A stretch of DNA of 64,000 nt, from contig NZ_KB907938.1 in NCBI RefSeq assembly GCF_000382285.1, positions 1 through 64,000 of the forward strand. The letters run 5' to 3'. The translations under genes and the position numbers were made by a program. Under the pieces are notes generated by a model that saw only the letters and a list, made by a program, of their open reading frames with translations, had not been told where the DNA came from and searched no databases. Below are positions 34,648 through 44,156 of the stretch, one piece after another; within the stretch, counting starts at the first letter, position 1, and each line of letters starts with the position of its first letter. This DNA comes from Solimonas variicoloris DSM 15731 (GTDB taxonomy: Bacteria; Pseudomonadota; Gammaproteobacteria; Nevskiales; Nevskiaceae).

Positions 34648-36147
34648 TCACGCGGCGGCGTGCACCGGCGGCCGGCGCTGCGCCCAGGGTTGTGCCTGCT
34701 CGAGTTGCGCGGCGAGGCGGATCAGCAGGCCTTCGCCGCCGGGCGCGGCGCCGAACTGCACGCCGAGCGGCAGGCCGTCGGCGGTCCAGTGCAGCGGCAC
34801 CGACATCGCCGGCGTGCCGGTGAGGTTGGCGAGCTGCGTGAACGGCACCCACTTCAGGTTCTCCTGCACCATCTGCTCGACGATGCGGGTCTTCAGCACC
34901 AGGCCTTCGAGATGCAGCGCCATCAGCACGCGCAGTACCGCCTGCTGCCAGCCCGGCGTGCGGATCTCGCCGACGCGCGCCGGTGGCAGCGCCAGCGTCG
35001 GCGTCAGGAACAGGTCGTAGCGCTGGTGGAATTCGCCGAGGCGGCGCGCGTAGTCGTTCCAGCGCAGATAACCCTCGACGTAGGTGTTGGCGCGCGTCGC
35101 GCGGCCGAATGCCGCCATCGCGTGCGTATCGAGTTCGAAACCGTCGTTGCCGCTGCCGGTGCGGCGCTTGACCTCGTCCATGGTCGCCGCGCAGGTCGCG
35201 AACCACATGGTGATGAAGTCCTTGCCGAGCTGCATGCCGTCGATCTCCGGCTCGGCTTCCTCGACGTGGTGGCCGAGCGATTCGAGCAGCCGCGCGGTGT
35301 TGCGCACCGCCTGCATGGCCTCGGCGTCGACCGCCGTGCCGATCGGCGAGCGCGTCGAGAAGGCGATCGTCAGACGGCCCGGATCGCGGCCGACCTCGTC
35401 GAGATACGGTCGCTCCGGCGGCGCGATGTGGAACAGCGAGCCGACCTCGGGACCGTGCGTGGCGTCGAGCATCGCCGCGCTGTCGCGCACGCTGCGCGTC
35501 AGCACGTGGTCGATCACCGCGCCGTGCATGCGCTCCATGAAGTGCGGGCCCTGCGGCGTGCGGCCGCGGCCCGGCTTGAGGCCGAACAGGCCGCAGTGGC
35601 CGGCCGGGATGCGGATCGAGCCGCCGCCGTCGTTGGCGCCGGCGATCGGCACGATGCCGGCCGCGACCGCCGCAGCCGAGCCGCCGCTCGAACCGCCCGG
35701 CGTGTGCGCCGGATTCCACGGATTGCGGCACGGCCCCCAGGCCTGCGACTCGGTGATGCCCTTGGCGCCGAACTCCGGCACGTTGGTGCGGCCGAACACG
35801 ACGACGCCGGCGCGCAGCCAGCGCTCGACGATCTCGGCATGCTCGGCCGGCGCAAGGCGCGCGTTCTTCAGCGCGCGGCAGCCGTACGAGGCCGGCACGC
35901 CGGCGTATTCCTGGAAGATGTCCTTGGCCAGGAACGGCAGGCCGGCGAACGGTCCGCTCAGCGCCGTGGCGGCGCGCGCGCGCGCGATCTCGTGCATCGG
36001 CATCACCACCGCGTTGAGCTGCGGCTGCAGGCGCTCGGCGGCGGCGATCGCGGTCTCCAGCAGCTCCAGCGGCGTCACCTCGCGGCGCTGCACGAGCTCG
36101 GCCAGACCGAGTCCGTCGTAGCGCGCGTAGTCGGCGGCGGAAATCAT
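34648..36147 (-). CDS. amidase (amidase-signature family)
   Basis: A 499-residue amidase-signature enzyme. The Ser-cisSer-Lys triad is visible: K75 in FLAKDIF, S153 in the GGSSGGS motif, and S177 in DGGGSIRIPA. It hydrolyses carboxamides; the substrate is unknown. GatA is unlikely because no GatB or GatC gene adjoins. GGGGAGGAG lies just upstream of the ATG. It is divergent from the ICMT-like membrane protein. Confidence 0.92.
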   Translation of the reverse strand: MISAADYARYDGLGLAELVQRREVTPLELLETAIAAAERLQPQLNAVVMPMHEIARARAATALSGPFAGLPFLAKDIFQEYAGVPASYGCRALKNARLAPAEHAEIVERWLRAGVVVFGRTNVPEFGAKGITESQAWGPCRNPWNPAHTPGGSSGGSAAAVAAGIVPIAGANDGGGSIRIPAGHCGLFGLKPGRGRTPQGPHFMERMHGAVIDHVLTRSVRDSAAMLDATHGPEVGSLFHIAPPERPYLDEVGRDPGRLTIAFSTRSPIGTAVDAEAMQAVRNTARLLESLGHHVEEAEPEIDGMQLGKDFITMWFATCAATMDEVKRRTGSGNDGFELDTHAMAAFGRATRANTYVEGYLRWNDYARRLGEFHQRYDLFLTPTLALPPARVGEIRTPGWQQAVLRVLMALHLEGLVLKTRIVEQMVQENLKWVPFTQLANLTGTPAMSVPLHWTADGLPLGVQFGAAPGGEGLLIRLAAQLEQAQPWAQRRPPVHAAA

Positions 36148-36220
36148 GGTTCTCCTCCCCAAAGGTTCGTCCTGCGACATAGAGTAGCGGCTCGCCCGTG
36201 CGCACAGCGGAGATTCGACG

Positions 36221-36991
36221 ATGCCGAGCCCGACGACCGATCCTGCGACGGACTTCGTCGCCGCGACGCCCGCGCCGGCCTGGGCGCGCGCGCTGCGCCG
36301 CTTCAACGACTGGTGGCTGGGCGACATCGGCGGCGGCCCGCGCGTGCTCAAGTTCGCCTGGATCATCAACGCCCAGAAAGCCGGCACCTTCTTCTTCCTC
36401 GGCGCGCTGATGGCCTTCTATGCCGGACGCACGCCGGCCGCGACCTCGACGGCGGCGTGGATCTACCTCGCGCTGCACGGCAGCTACGGACTGGTCTGGC
36501 TGATCAAGGATCTCGCCTTCTCCGATCCCAACTGGCAGAAGCGCGTGACCTGGGGCGCGGCGGCGGCCGGCGCTTTCGGCCTGGCGATGTACTGGAGCTT
36601 CGGCTGGCTGCTGATCTCCGGCACCGCGCAGCCGCGCTATCCGCTGCCGGACGGCGCCTGGTACTGCCTCTGCATCAGCCTGTGCCTGCTCGGCAGCGTC
36701 ATCATGATCGCCGCCGACGCGCAGAAGTACTACACGCTGCGCCTGCGGCGCGGCCTCATCACCGACGGCCTGCACCGCTACGTGCGCCATCCGAACTATC
36801 TCGGCGAGATGATGCTGTACGCCGGCTTCGCACTGCTGGTCGGCCACTGGCTGCCGTGGCTATGGCTCGCCTACGTCTGGAGCACGCTGTTCGCGACCAA
36901 CATGGTGATGAAGGAAGCGAGCCTGTCGCGCTATCCCGGCTGGGCCGCCTACCGGCGCCGCAGCTGGTGGCTGATTCCCGGCCTGATCTGA
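36221..36991 (+). CDS. isoprenylcysteine carboxyl methyltransferase-like (DUF1295/PEMT type) membrane protein
   Basis: A 256-residue protein with about five membrane helices. The C-terminal LHRYVRHPNYLGEMMLYAG is the cofactor-binding region shared by ICMT, PEMT and DUF1295/steroid-reductase-like membrane enzymes, followed by KEASLSRYPGWAAYRRRS, typical of the end of this fold. It may methylate or reduce a lipid-like substrate; nothing in the context says which. Confidence 0.75.
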   Translation: MPSPTTDPATDFVAATPAPAWARALRRFNDWWLGDIGGGPRVLKFAWIINAQKAGTFFFLGALMAFYAGRTPAATSTAAWIYLALHGSYGLVWLIKDLAFSDPNWQKRVTWGAAAAGAFGLAMYWSFGWLLISGTAQPRYPLPDGAWYCLCISLCLLGSVIMIAADAQKYYTLRLRRGLITDGLHRYVRHPNYLGEMMLYAGFALLVGHWLPWLWLAYVWSTLFATNMVMKEASLSRYPGWAAYRRRSWWLIPGLI

Positions 36992-37011
36992 GCCGCGCGC
37001 GCTCCAGCACC

Positions 37012-37435
37012 GCCCGGGGCGCGCCACGAGTCAGGCGCCGGCGGCGCAGCCGCGGTTCGCCAGACGAGTCGGCGCGGACGACCTCCCGTCACCGCCGGCG
37101 TTCAGGAGCGGAAGATGAAATAGACGGCACCGCACATGTGTCAGCGCGGCCCAGAGGTGCGCCGCGAGTCACGCGCCGGCGGCGCAGCCGCGGTTCGCCA
37201 AGACGAGTCGGCGCGTACGACCTCCCGCCACCGCCGGCGTTCAGGAGCGGAAGATGAAGTAGACGGCACCGCACATGCGTCAGCGCGGCCCAGAGGTGCG
37301 CCGCGAGTCACGCGACAGCGGCGCAGCCGCGGTTCGCCAGGACGAGTCGGCGCGGACGACCTCCCGCCACCGCCGGTTTTCAGGAGCGGAAGATGAAGTA
37401 GACGGCACCGCACATGCAGAGCGCTGCCCAGAGGT
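37012..37435. repeat. tandem repeat, three units of 139 bp carrying the 3' end of the DUF486 gene
   Basis: TCAGGAGCGGAAGATGAA occurs at 37102, 37241 and 37380, exactly 139 bases apart each time. The third instance is the true end of the DUF486 coding region (minus strand), and the other two repeat its last dozen codons including the stop. Each unit continues through about 100 bases of shared non-coding sequence containing GCGCAGCCGCGGTTCGCC and GACGAGTCGGCGCG. Units differ by only a few substitutions, so the amplification is recent or maintained. Confidence 0.85.
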
Positions 37436-37733
37436 AGTCCAGCTTGATCGGCTGCTTCATGTAGAGCACCGCGAACGGCACGAACACGGTCAGCGTGATG
37501 ACCTCCTGCATGATCTTCAGCTGCGGCAGCGACAGCGTCGTGTAGCCGATGCGATTGGCCGGCACCTGGATCAGGTACTCGAACAGCGCGATGGCCCATG
37601 AAATCAGCGCCGCGACGTACCAGGCCTTGTCGCGCAAGTCCTTGAGGTGCGCGTACCAGGCGATGGTCATGAAGACGTTCGACAGCACCAGCAGTCCGGC
37701 CGCCTGCGCGGCCACGGCATAGTTGATCGGCAT
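37380..37733 (-). CDS. DMT-like small membrane protein, DUF486 family
   Basis: A 117-residue protein with four predicted membrane helices and the family's conserved NVFMTIAWYAHL and PANRIGY. DUF486 proteins are drug/metabolite-transporter-like half-size membrane proteins of unknown substrate. The ATG at 37733 fits the family start. Two extra copies of its 3' end lie directly downstream in a 139-bp tandem repeat; each ends with the same CGAVYFIFRS-stop reading. Confidence 0.88.
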   Translation of the reverse strand: MPINYAVAAQAAGLLVLSNVFMTIAWYAHLKDLRDKAWYVAALISWAIALFEYLIQVPANRIGYTTLSLPQLKIMQEVITLTVFVPFAVLYMKQPIKLDYLWAALCMCGAVYFIFRS

Positions 37734-37809
37734 GGAAGGTTTTCCGGAAACGACGCGCGAGTCTGCGGCGGCGGCCCGCGCCGGTGCAACGCACGCTACT
37801 GTCCGCCAC

Positions 37810-37842
37810 AAAAAAAGCCGGCGGGAATCCGCCGGCCTTTCT
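37810..37842. terminator. bidirectional terminator
   Basis: GCCGGCGG and CCGCCGGC pair around a short GAAT loop. On the minus strand the stem is followed by seven T residues, ending transcription of the DUF1134 gene; on the plus strand CCTTTCTT follows. Confidence 0.8.
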
Positions 37843-37859
37843 TCGTGGCGAGCTTCGCG

Positions 37860-38507
37860 TCAGAGCGGCAGGATCGACGCCTCGCGCGTGTAGTGCACGT
37901 AGCCGAGGCTGGCGCCGGCGCGCAGACCGACGCCGGTGCGAATCGGCGCGAGCACGATGTCGCCGCTCTTCTGGTAATTGACGCCGACGCCGGCGACCAC
38001 ATAGAGGCTGCCGTCGACGGCCGGAAAGCGCTGGAACAGCTGGCTCGACGAGCGCAGGTTGTAGACCAGCGTGAAGACCTTGGAGGCATTGCCGCCGAAG
38101 TCCCAGCCGATCGACGGTCCCTGCCAGTAGACCTTCTGGCTGTCGCCGCCTTTGAACTGCAGCGTGCCCTTGCCGTAGCGCAGACCGACGATCGCGGCGC
38201 CGCCGCCTTCGTTGCCGTAGATATAGGCGTTCGGGCGGCCGTAGTCGGAGAACGTGCGCTCGATCGCCTTGGCGAGACCCTCGCTGGTCGAGCCGAAGAA
38301 CTTCGACGCCGCCTGCGTGACCTCGTCGGCGCTGTAGGTCTGCGACTCGGACGACTGCGCCGGCGGCGCGCCCTCGGCGGGCTGCGGTGCCTGGATGTCG
38401 CCGGGCTGCGCGTCCTGGCCGATCGCCGCCTGCGCCGACAACAGGCCGGCGGCGAGCGCGAGGCCGCAAGCAATGCCGGCGAGCCACGGCTTGCGCGTGA
38501 TGTTCAT
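37860..38507 (-). CDS. DUF1134 (EipA-like) envelope protein
   Basis: A 215-residue secreted protein with a signal peptide (about 1–28), a Pro/Gln-rich spacer, and a DUF1134 domain: KFFGSTSEGLAKAIERTFSDYGRPNAYI, GLRYGKGTL, SIGWDFGGNASKVFTLVYNL. The Brucella member EipA is needed for envelope integrity and stress survival; the role here is inferred from family only. GGAG lies upstream of the ATG. It ends at a strong terminator. Confidence 0.88.
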   Translation of the reverse strand: MNITRKPWLAGIACGLALAAGLLSAQAAIGQDAQPGDIQAPQPAEGAPPAQSSESQTYSADEVTQAASKFFGSTSEGLAKAIERTFSDYGRPNAYIYGNEGGGAAIVGLRYGKGTLQFKGGDSQKVYWQGPSIGWDFGGNASKVFTLVYNLRSSSQLFQRFPAVDGSLYVVAGVGVNYQKSGDIVLAPIRTGVGLRAGASLGYVHYTREASILPL

Positions 38508-38605
38508 GGTCTGCTGCTCCTGATGAGGGCCAATAGTGTGCACTAGGCCACGGGGGCTCTTAATCGTGACTGAACTCGCCGCCGGCGCCGTGCGATCCCG
38601 CACCG

Positions 38606-39037
38606 TCAGCCGCCGGCGGCGATGCGCGCGCGCACGAAATCGGCGTGCGGCACGAACAGCAGGTCGGCGAGCTGGCGGATCAGCGCTTCCTCGCGCGGCT
38701 CGATGCGGCCGTCGGCGAGCGCGACGCGCCACAGCCAGCCCAGCAGCTGGCGCTTGCCGTCGGCGTCGAGCTCGGCATTGAGCGTGCTGACGAACTCGTG
38801 CAGCGAAACCGCGGTGCCGGCGCTGTCGAGCGCGCGCTCGATCAGCGCGTCGGTGTGCGCGGCGTCGAGGCCGAGGCCGTCGGCGAGCTGCGCGCGGATC
38901 AACGCCAGTTCCTCCGGGCCGCGCTCGAAGTCGGCACGCGCCGTCTCCAGCAGCAGCACCGCCATCGCCAGGCTGCGGTCGGGAACGGTTTTCGGCGGCG
39001 GCGAGAACGCCGCGGTCAGCTTGTGCAGCAGGCTCAT
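38606..39037 (-). CDS. TerB-family protein
   Basis: A 143-residue all-helical protein of the TerB type. Acidic helix-capping motifs ETARADFERGPEEL and ALADGRIEPREEALIRQLADLL are the paired metal-binding helices of the family. TerB proteins bind metal and occur with tellurite-resistance genes, but stand-alone copies like this one are common and their role is unknown. It lies downstream of an outer-membrane barrel gene on the same strand. Confidence 0.88.
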   Translation of the reverse strand: MSLLHKLTAAFSPPPKTVPDRSLAMAVLLLETARADFERGPEELALIRAQLADGLGLDAAHTDALIERALDSAGTAVSLHEFVSTLNAELDADGKRQLLGWLWRVALADGRIEPREEALIRQLADLLFVPHADFVRARIAAGG

Positions 39038-39052
39038 CGTCAGGGCAAGAGA

Positions 39053-39793
39053 TCAGAACGACAGACCGAGTCGCAGGTTATAGACATCGTTGCGGCCGAA
39101 GCGTTCGTACTCCGGCGTGAGGTCGAAGAAGAACATGGCGATGCGAACGCCGGCGAAGAAGCGGCCGGCGTCGACGCTTTCGTCACGCAGGTCGTAGGTC
39201 TGCTTGACGCCGTCGGCCGCCTTGGTGCGCGACGACACATAGCCGCCGCCGACGTACGGGGTCAGGAACGCGAAGCCCTTCGACAGCACCGCATCGACGC
39301 CCCAGGCGCTGTAGTCGAAATCGTCGATGTTGTTGGTCGAGGTGTAGTTGGCGCCGATCGCCAGTGCCGGCATCGCCACGCCGCCGTCGAGCACCGCGTA
39401 GCGCACCTGCGCGCCATAGGCCGCGGCGCCGCCGGAGCTCGGAATGCCGGTATAGAAGAAGCCGACGTCGAAGCCGAGCGGCAGGCCCGCGGTGACAACG
39501 CCGCCGGCCATGCCGATTTCGCTGATGTCGCGGCTGGTCAGCGTGCGCCAGGCGTCCTCGTTCTTGACCGGCGCGTAGCTGCCGATCGCGGCGACGCTGA
39601 AGCCGAGCAGGCCGGCCGGTTCGGCCGGACCGAGAATCTTGTAATTGACGAGCGCGGTGACGTCCTTGGCGACGTCGCGGAACGCCTCGGCGCAGCTCAT
39701 GCCGGCGGCCGGCGTGCAGTCGATGCGGAAATCGTCGGCCCAGGCCAGCGGCGCGGCGGACGACAGAGCGAGAACGGCGATGAGGCGGCGCAT
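39053..39793 (-). CDS. outer-membrane beta-barrel protein, unknown function
   Basis: A 246-residue exported protein: signal peptide to about residue 19 (AWA-DDFRIDC), two Cys residues (C26 and C34) likely forming a disulfide, and then alternating strands ending in YNLRLGLSF, the aromatic C-terminal signature for BAM insertion. GGGAG lies upstream of the ATG. It is followed by terB after 15 bases, so the two are probably co-transcribed. Family not recognised. Confidence 0.75.
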   Translation of the reverse strand: MRRLIAVLALSSAAPLAWADDFRIDCTPAAGMSCAEAFRDVAKDVTALVNYKILGPAEPAGLLGFSVAAIGSYAPVKNEDAWRTLTSRDISEIGMAGGVVTAGLPLGFDVGFFYTGIPSSGGAAAYGAQVRYAVLDGGVAMPALAIGANYTSTNNIDDFDYSAWGVDAVLSKGFAFLTPYVGGGYVSSRTKAADGVKQTYDLRDESVDAGRFFAGVRIAMFFFDLTPEYERFGRNDVYNLRLGLSF

Positions 39794-39867
39794 GATGGAA
39801 CTCCCTTGGATCTCTCAGGTGGTACCGGCGCGCGCCGAGCATAGCAGCAGCGCGCGGCCGTGAATTT

Positions 39868-40539
39868 CTAGTCGGCGAAATGCTCGCGGATGAACGGCAG
39901 CACAACCTCGTTCAGATCGGCGATGCGGTTGTGGAAGAAGTGGCCGACGCCGTCCATCGTCACCAGCTGCGGCGGCGGAGCGTAGGTCTCGAGGATCTGG
40001 CGCGTCGGTTCGTAAGCGACGACTTCGTCGTCGCGGCCGTGCACGACCAGCCACGGACAGCGCGGCCGCGGCGGCGGCGGCGCATCGGCGAAATACTTGG
40101 CGAACGGCGGCGCGATGCTGATCTGCGCGACCGGCGCCAGCCGCGCGGCGGCCGCGGTGCTGACCCAGGCGCCGAACGAGAAACCGGCCAGCAGCAGACG
40201 GCCCTGCGGCAGGCGCTCGCCGAGCCACTGCGCAAGGAACACGGTGTCGTCGGTCTCGCCGCGACCCTCGTCGTGCACGCCCTGGCTGCGACCGACGCCG
40301 CGGAAGTTGAAGCGCAGCGCGTAAAGCCCGGCATTCTGCGCGCACGAGGCGAGCGCATAGGTCACCTTGTTGCTCATCGCGCCGCCGTACAGCGGATGCG
40401 GATGGCAGACGACGGCATAGCCTGGCTGCGCCGAGGGCACGCGCGGCCCCGAGATCATCGCCTCGATCAGGCCGGCCGGGCCGGGAATCAGCACGGTCTT
40501 GTTGTCGCCGGCGGCGGGGAGATCGGGGTGCATGCGCAT
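39868..40539 (-). CDS. alpha/beta hydrolase, COG2945 type
   Basis: A 223-residue small alpha/beta hydrolase. HPHPLYGGAMSNKV near the N-terminus, FNFRGVGRSQG and the elbow GFSFGA (Ser nucleophile) are those of the dienelactone-hydrolase-like COG2945 group; a late Asp in VHGRDDEV and His in GVGHFFH complete the triad. Physiological substrate unknown. The start could be 40539 or 40533 (Met-Arg-Met); neither has a clear ribosome-binding site. Confidence 0.88.
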   Translation of the reverse strand: MRMHPDLPAAGDNKTVLIPGPAGLIEAMISGPRVPSAQPGYAVVCHPHPLYGGAMSNKVTYALASCAQNAGLYALRFNFRGVGRSQGVHDEGRGETDDTVFLAQWLGERLPQGRLLLAGFSFGAWVSTAAAARLAPVAQISIAPPFAKYFADAPPPPRPRCPWLVVHGRDDEVVAYEPTRQILETYAPPPQLVTMDGVGHFFHNRIADLNEVVLPFIREHFAD

Positions 40540-40625
40540 CGCAGGTTCGGTCGGGGGGCGCCATTTTGCCTCAATGCACGTTTTCGCTTGCCAAGGCTCC
40601 CGGCGACCGGTCAGCATCGGCGCCC

Positions 40626-42467
40626 ATGAACGCTCCGCCCGCCGATCTGACGTCGCGCTATCCCCGCCTCGCCGAGATGGTCGGCATCGACCTGCGCACG
40701 CTGGCGCTGTTCCGCGTCGTGCTCGGTCTGGTCCTGCTCTGGTGCGTGCTCAGCTCGTTCCGCGACCTGACGGCGTTCTGGACCGACGCCGGCGTGATGC
40801 CGCGCGCCTGGCTGATCGAAACCGACAGCCTCTGGCGGCTGTCGCTGTACCTGGCCAACGGTCAGGCCTGGTTCGCCGGCCTGCTGCTGCTGATCCAGGC
40901 GGCCTGCGCGCTGCTGTTCGCGCTCGGCTGGCGCACGCGCGTCGTCGGCATCCTGTCGTTCGTGCTGTGGGCCTCGTTCATCAATCGCAATCCGGTGGTG
41001 CTGATCGGCGGCGATCTGCTGCTGTGCTGCCTGATGTTCTGGTCGATGTTCCTGCCGCTGGCGGCGCGCTACTCGGTCGACGCGGCGCTGTCGACGAATC
41101 CGCCGCCGGCGCAGCACCTGCACGTGTCCTGGGCCTCGCTCGGCCTGCTGATGCAGGTGATGTCGGTCTACTTCTTCAGCGCGATCCTCAAGTCCGGCCG
41201 CGAGTGGTGGCCGGACTTCACGGCCGTCTACTACGCGCTGATGCTCGACCGCCACGCGCTGCCGCTCGGCCACTGGCTGCTGAACTTCCCCGGCCTGATG
41301 AAGTTGCTGTCGGTCTATGTCTACGTCCTCGAACTGCTCGGCCCGATCCTGATCTTCACGCCGTATTTCCTGCGTCCGGTGCGCTTCGCGCTGATGCTGG
41401 CGTTCATGGCGATGCACGTCGGTTTTCTGCTGTGCCTGCAGATCGGCCACTTTCCGTTCGTCAGCCTCGCCTCGCTGACGACGTTCACCGGCGGCTGGGT
41501 CTGGGACGCGCTGGCGCGCCGCCGCGCCGCACGCCAGACCAGCGGCGCGCTGCGCATCTATTACGACCGCGACTGCGGCTTCTGCCTGAAGTCGGTGCTG
41601 CTGATGCGCCAGCTCCTGCTGCTGCCGGACGCGCAGATCGCGCCGGCCCAGGACACGCCGCGCGCGCGCACCTTGCTGGAGGCGAACCACTCCTGGGTGG
41701 TCATCGACCGCGACGAGCAGGCCTACCTGAAATGGCCGGCGTTCACCGTGCTGCTGCACCGCTCGCCGCTGTTCGCCTGGCTGTGGCCGCTGCTGCGCCG
41801 GCCGGCGCTGGTCGCGCCGGGCAACGCCGTCTACCACTTCGTCGCCCGCCATCGCGGCGCCTTCGGCCGCGTCAGCGCCGCGCTGCTGCCGCAGCGGCCG
41901 ACCGCGTTCGAGGTCGGCGCGGTCTGGTACCGCGTCGCCGGCGCCTTCGTCGCGCTGGTGCTGATCTGGAACCTGCACACGATCCATGTGCTGCCGGGCG
42001 CCAGCTACCGCGCGATGATTCCGCTGTTCCGCGTGCTGCGCATCGACCAGCTCTGGAACATGTTCGCGCCGTTCCCGCTCAAGGACGACGGCTGGTGGGT
42101 GTTCCCGGCGCGCCTCGCCGACGGCACCGAGCTCGACCTGCTGCATCCGCGGCGCGGCGCACCGGACTACGACAAGCCGGACAACTACGCGCTCGACCAG
42201 GAGAACATCCGCTGGCTGACCTATCGCGGCCGGCTCTGGGACCGCGCCTACGCCGGCCATCGGCTGTGGTATGCGAAGTATCTCTGCCGGCAGTGGAACG
42301 ACCGTCTCGGCGCCACGCCCGAGGATCGCGGCCGGCGCCTGATGACCTTCAAGATGGTCTACATGCTCGAGCGCACGCCGCCGCCGGGCCAGGCCGCGAG
42401 CGTCGAGCAGCAGGTGGTCTGGCGCCACGAGTGTTATCCGGACGAAACCAAGGGCCAGATTCCGTGA
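40626..42467 (+). CDS. HTTM (gamma-carboxylase-like) membrane protein fused to DUF393 thiol-oxidoreductase domain
   Basis: A 613-residue protein. The N-terminal part (about 20–300) is a multi-helix HTTM domain related to vitamin K-dependent gamma-carboxylase membrane proteins. It is followed by a DUF393 domain, marked by YYDRDCGFC (D-x-D-C-x-x-C, cysteines at 317 and 320), which is the redox motif of DCC-type thiol-disulfide oxidoreductases. A further helix (about 435–460) and a soluble C-terminal domain of about 150 residues follow. Its GTGA overlap couples it to tatD. Activity unknown; HTTM proteins without the mammalian active-site set are common in bacteria. Confidence 0.85.
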   Translation: MNAPPADLTSRYPRLAEMVGIDLRTLALFRVVLGLVLLWCVLSSFRDLTAFWTDAGVMPRAWLIETDSLWRLSLYLANGQAWFAGLLLLIQAACALLFALGWRTRVVGILSFVLWASFINRNPVVLIGGDLLLCCLMFWSMFLPLAARYSVDAALSTNPPPAQHLHVSWASLGLLMQVMSVYFFSAILKSGREWWPDFTAVYYALMLDRHALPLGHWLLNFPGLMKLLSVYVYVLELLGPILIFTPYFLRPVRFALMLAFMAMHVGFLLCLQIGHFPFVSLASLTTFTGGWVWDALARRRAARQTSGALRIYYDRDCGFCLKSVLLMRQLLLLPDAQIAPAQDTPRARTLLEANHSWVVIDRDEQAYLKWPAFTVLLHRSPLFAWLWPLLRRPALVAPGNAVYHFVARHRGAFGRVSAALLPQRPTAFEVGAVWYRVAGAFVALVLIWNLHTIHVLPGASYRAMIPLFRVLRIDQLWNMFAPFPLKDDGWWVFPARLADGTELDLLHPRRGAPDYDKPDNYALDQENIRWLTYRGRLWDRAYAGHRLWYAKYLCRQWNDRLGATPEDRGRRLMTFKMVYMLERTPPPGQAASVEQQVVWRHECYPDETKGQIP

Positions 42468-43303
42468 GCGCGGTCGCCGCCGGCGCCGGTCTCGACCTCG
42501 TCGACATCGGCGCGAACCTCGCGCACGACAGCTTCCACGCCGACTTCGAGGCGATGCTCGAACGCGCGCGCGCGGCCGGCGTCACCCAGATCGTCGTCAC
42601 CGGCAGCTCGCTGGCCAGCGCCGAGCAGGCGCTGCTGCTGGCGCAGCGGCATCCGGGCCGGCTGTACGCGACCGCCGGCCTGCATCCGCACCACGCCGCC
42701 GAATGGAGCGATGCGCTCGGCGCGCGCCTGCGCGCGCTGGCGGCGGCGCCGGAACTGGTCTCGATGGGCGAATGCGGGCTCGATTACTTCCGCAACTTCG
42801 CGACGCACGATGAGCAGCGGCGCGCCTTCGCCGCGCAGCTGGCGCTGGCGATCGAGCTGCGCAAGCCGCTGTTCCTGCATCAGCGCGACGCGCACGCCGA
42901 TTTTCTGGCCATGCTCAAGGCGCATCGCGCCGAGCTCGGTGACGTCGTCGTGCACTGCTTCACCGACACGCGCGAGGCGCTGAACGACTACCTCGCGCTC
43001 GACTGCCACATCGGCATCACCGGCTGGATCTGCGACGAGCGCCGCGGCGCGCACCTGCTCGAAGCGGTGCGCGACATCCCGGACGCGCGCCTGCTGATCG
43101 AGACCGACGCGCCGTACCTCTTGCCGCGCAACGCGCCGAAGCACCTGACGCGCGACCTGCACCGGCGCAACGAGCCGGCCTTCCTTCCGTGGGTGCTCGA
43201 GGCCGTGGCCCGCGCCCGCGGCCAGACGCCCGCCGAGGTCGCGCAGCACAGCACGGCGAACGCGCGCCGCTTCTTCGGACTGCCGGAGCCGCCGCGGCAC
43301 TGA
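42464..43303 (+). CDS. tatD: TatD-family metal-dependent DNase
   Basis: A 279-residue TatD. Family blocks are all visible: GLHPHHAAEW, MGECGLDYFRNF, LHQRDAH, VVHCFTDTREAL, ITGWICDERRG and LIETDAPYLLPR. The metal ligands are Glu, His, His and Asp. E. coli TatD has 3'–5' exonuclease activity on DNA and RNA. The start is the GTG at 42464, overlapping the HTTM gene's TGA. It is stand-alone; tatABC are not in the window. Confidence 0.94.
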   Translation: MSAVAAGAGLDLVDIGANLAHDSFHADFEAMLERARAAGVTQIVVTGSSLASAEQALLLAQRHPGRLYATAGLHPHHAAEWSDALGARLRALAAAPELVSMGECGLDYFRNFATHDEQRRAFAAQLALAIELRKPLFLHQRDAHADFLAMLKAHRAELGDVVVHCFTDTREALNDYLALDCHIGITGWICDERRGAHLLEAVRDIPDARLLIETDAPYLLPRNAPKHLTRDLHRRNEPAFLPWVLEAVARARGQTPAEVAQHSTANARRFFGLPEPPRH

Positions 43304-43323
43304 AGCGGCGGCGACGGCGCCAT

Positions 43324-43355
43324 GCAAAAGGGCCGCCTCGCGGCGGCCATTTGCG
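43324..43355. terminator. bidirectional terminator
   Basis: GCAAAAGGGCCGCC and GGCGGCCATTTGC form a stem around TCGC between the convergent ends of tatD and the peroxiredoxin gene. Confidence 0.7.
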
Positions 43356-43369
43356 ACCCTCGATCCGGC

Positions 43370-44008
<639 letters not shown>

Positions 44009-44156
44009 GTCGGGTCTCCGTCCGGCGGTAAGGAAGGCCCGTATTAGGAACCGCGCCCGGGACGACTTCAAGGCATAAGCCAAGACCGCTTGGCGATAAG
44101 GCGCGCGCCCTGCCCGCGCGCCGACCGCGGCGCGCGGGCGCGGCCGAGATCGCCGT

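Noticed and set aside
37012-37435. CRISPR-like periodic repeats
   Set aside because: Units are 139 bases, contiguous, have no unique spacers, and contain coding 3' ends of the DUF486 gene.
38606-39037. Tellurite-resistance operon around TerB
   Set aside because: No terC, terD, terE or terZ neighbours; TerB alone does not define such a system.
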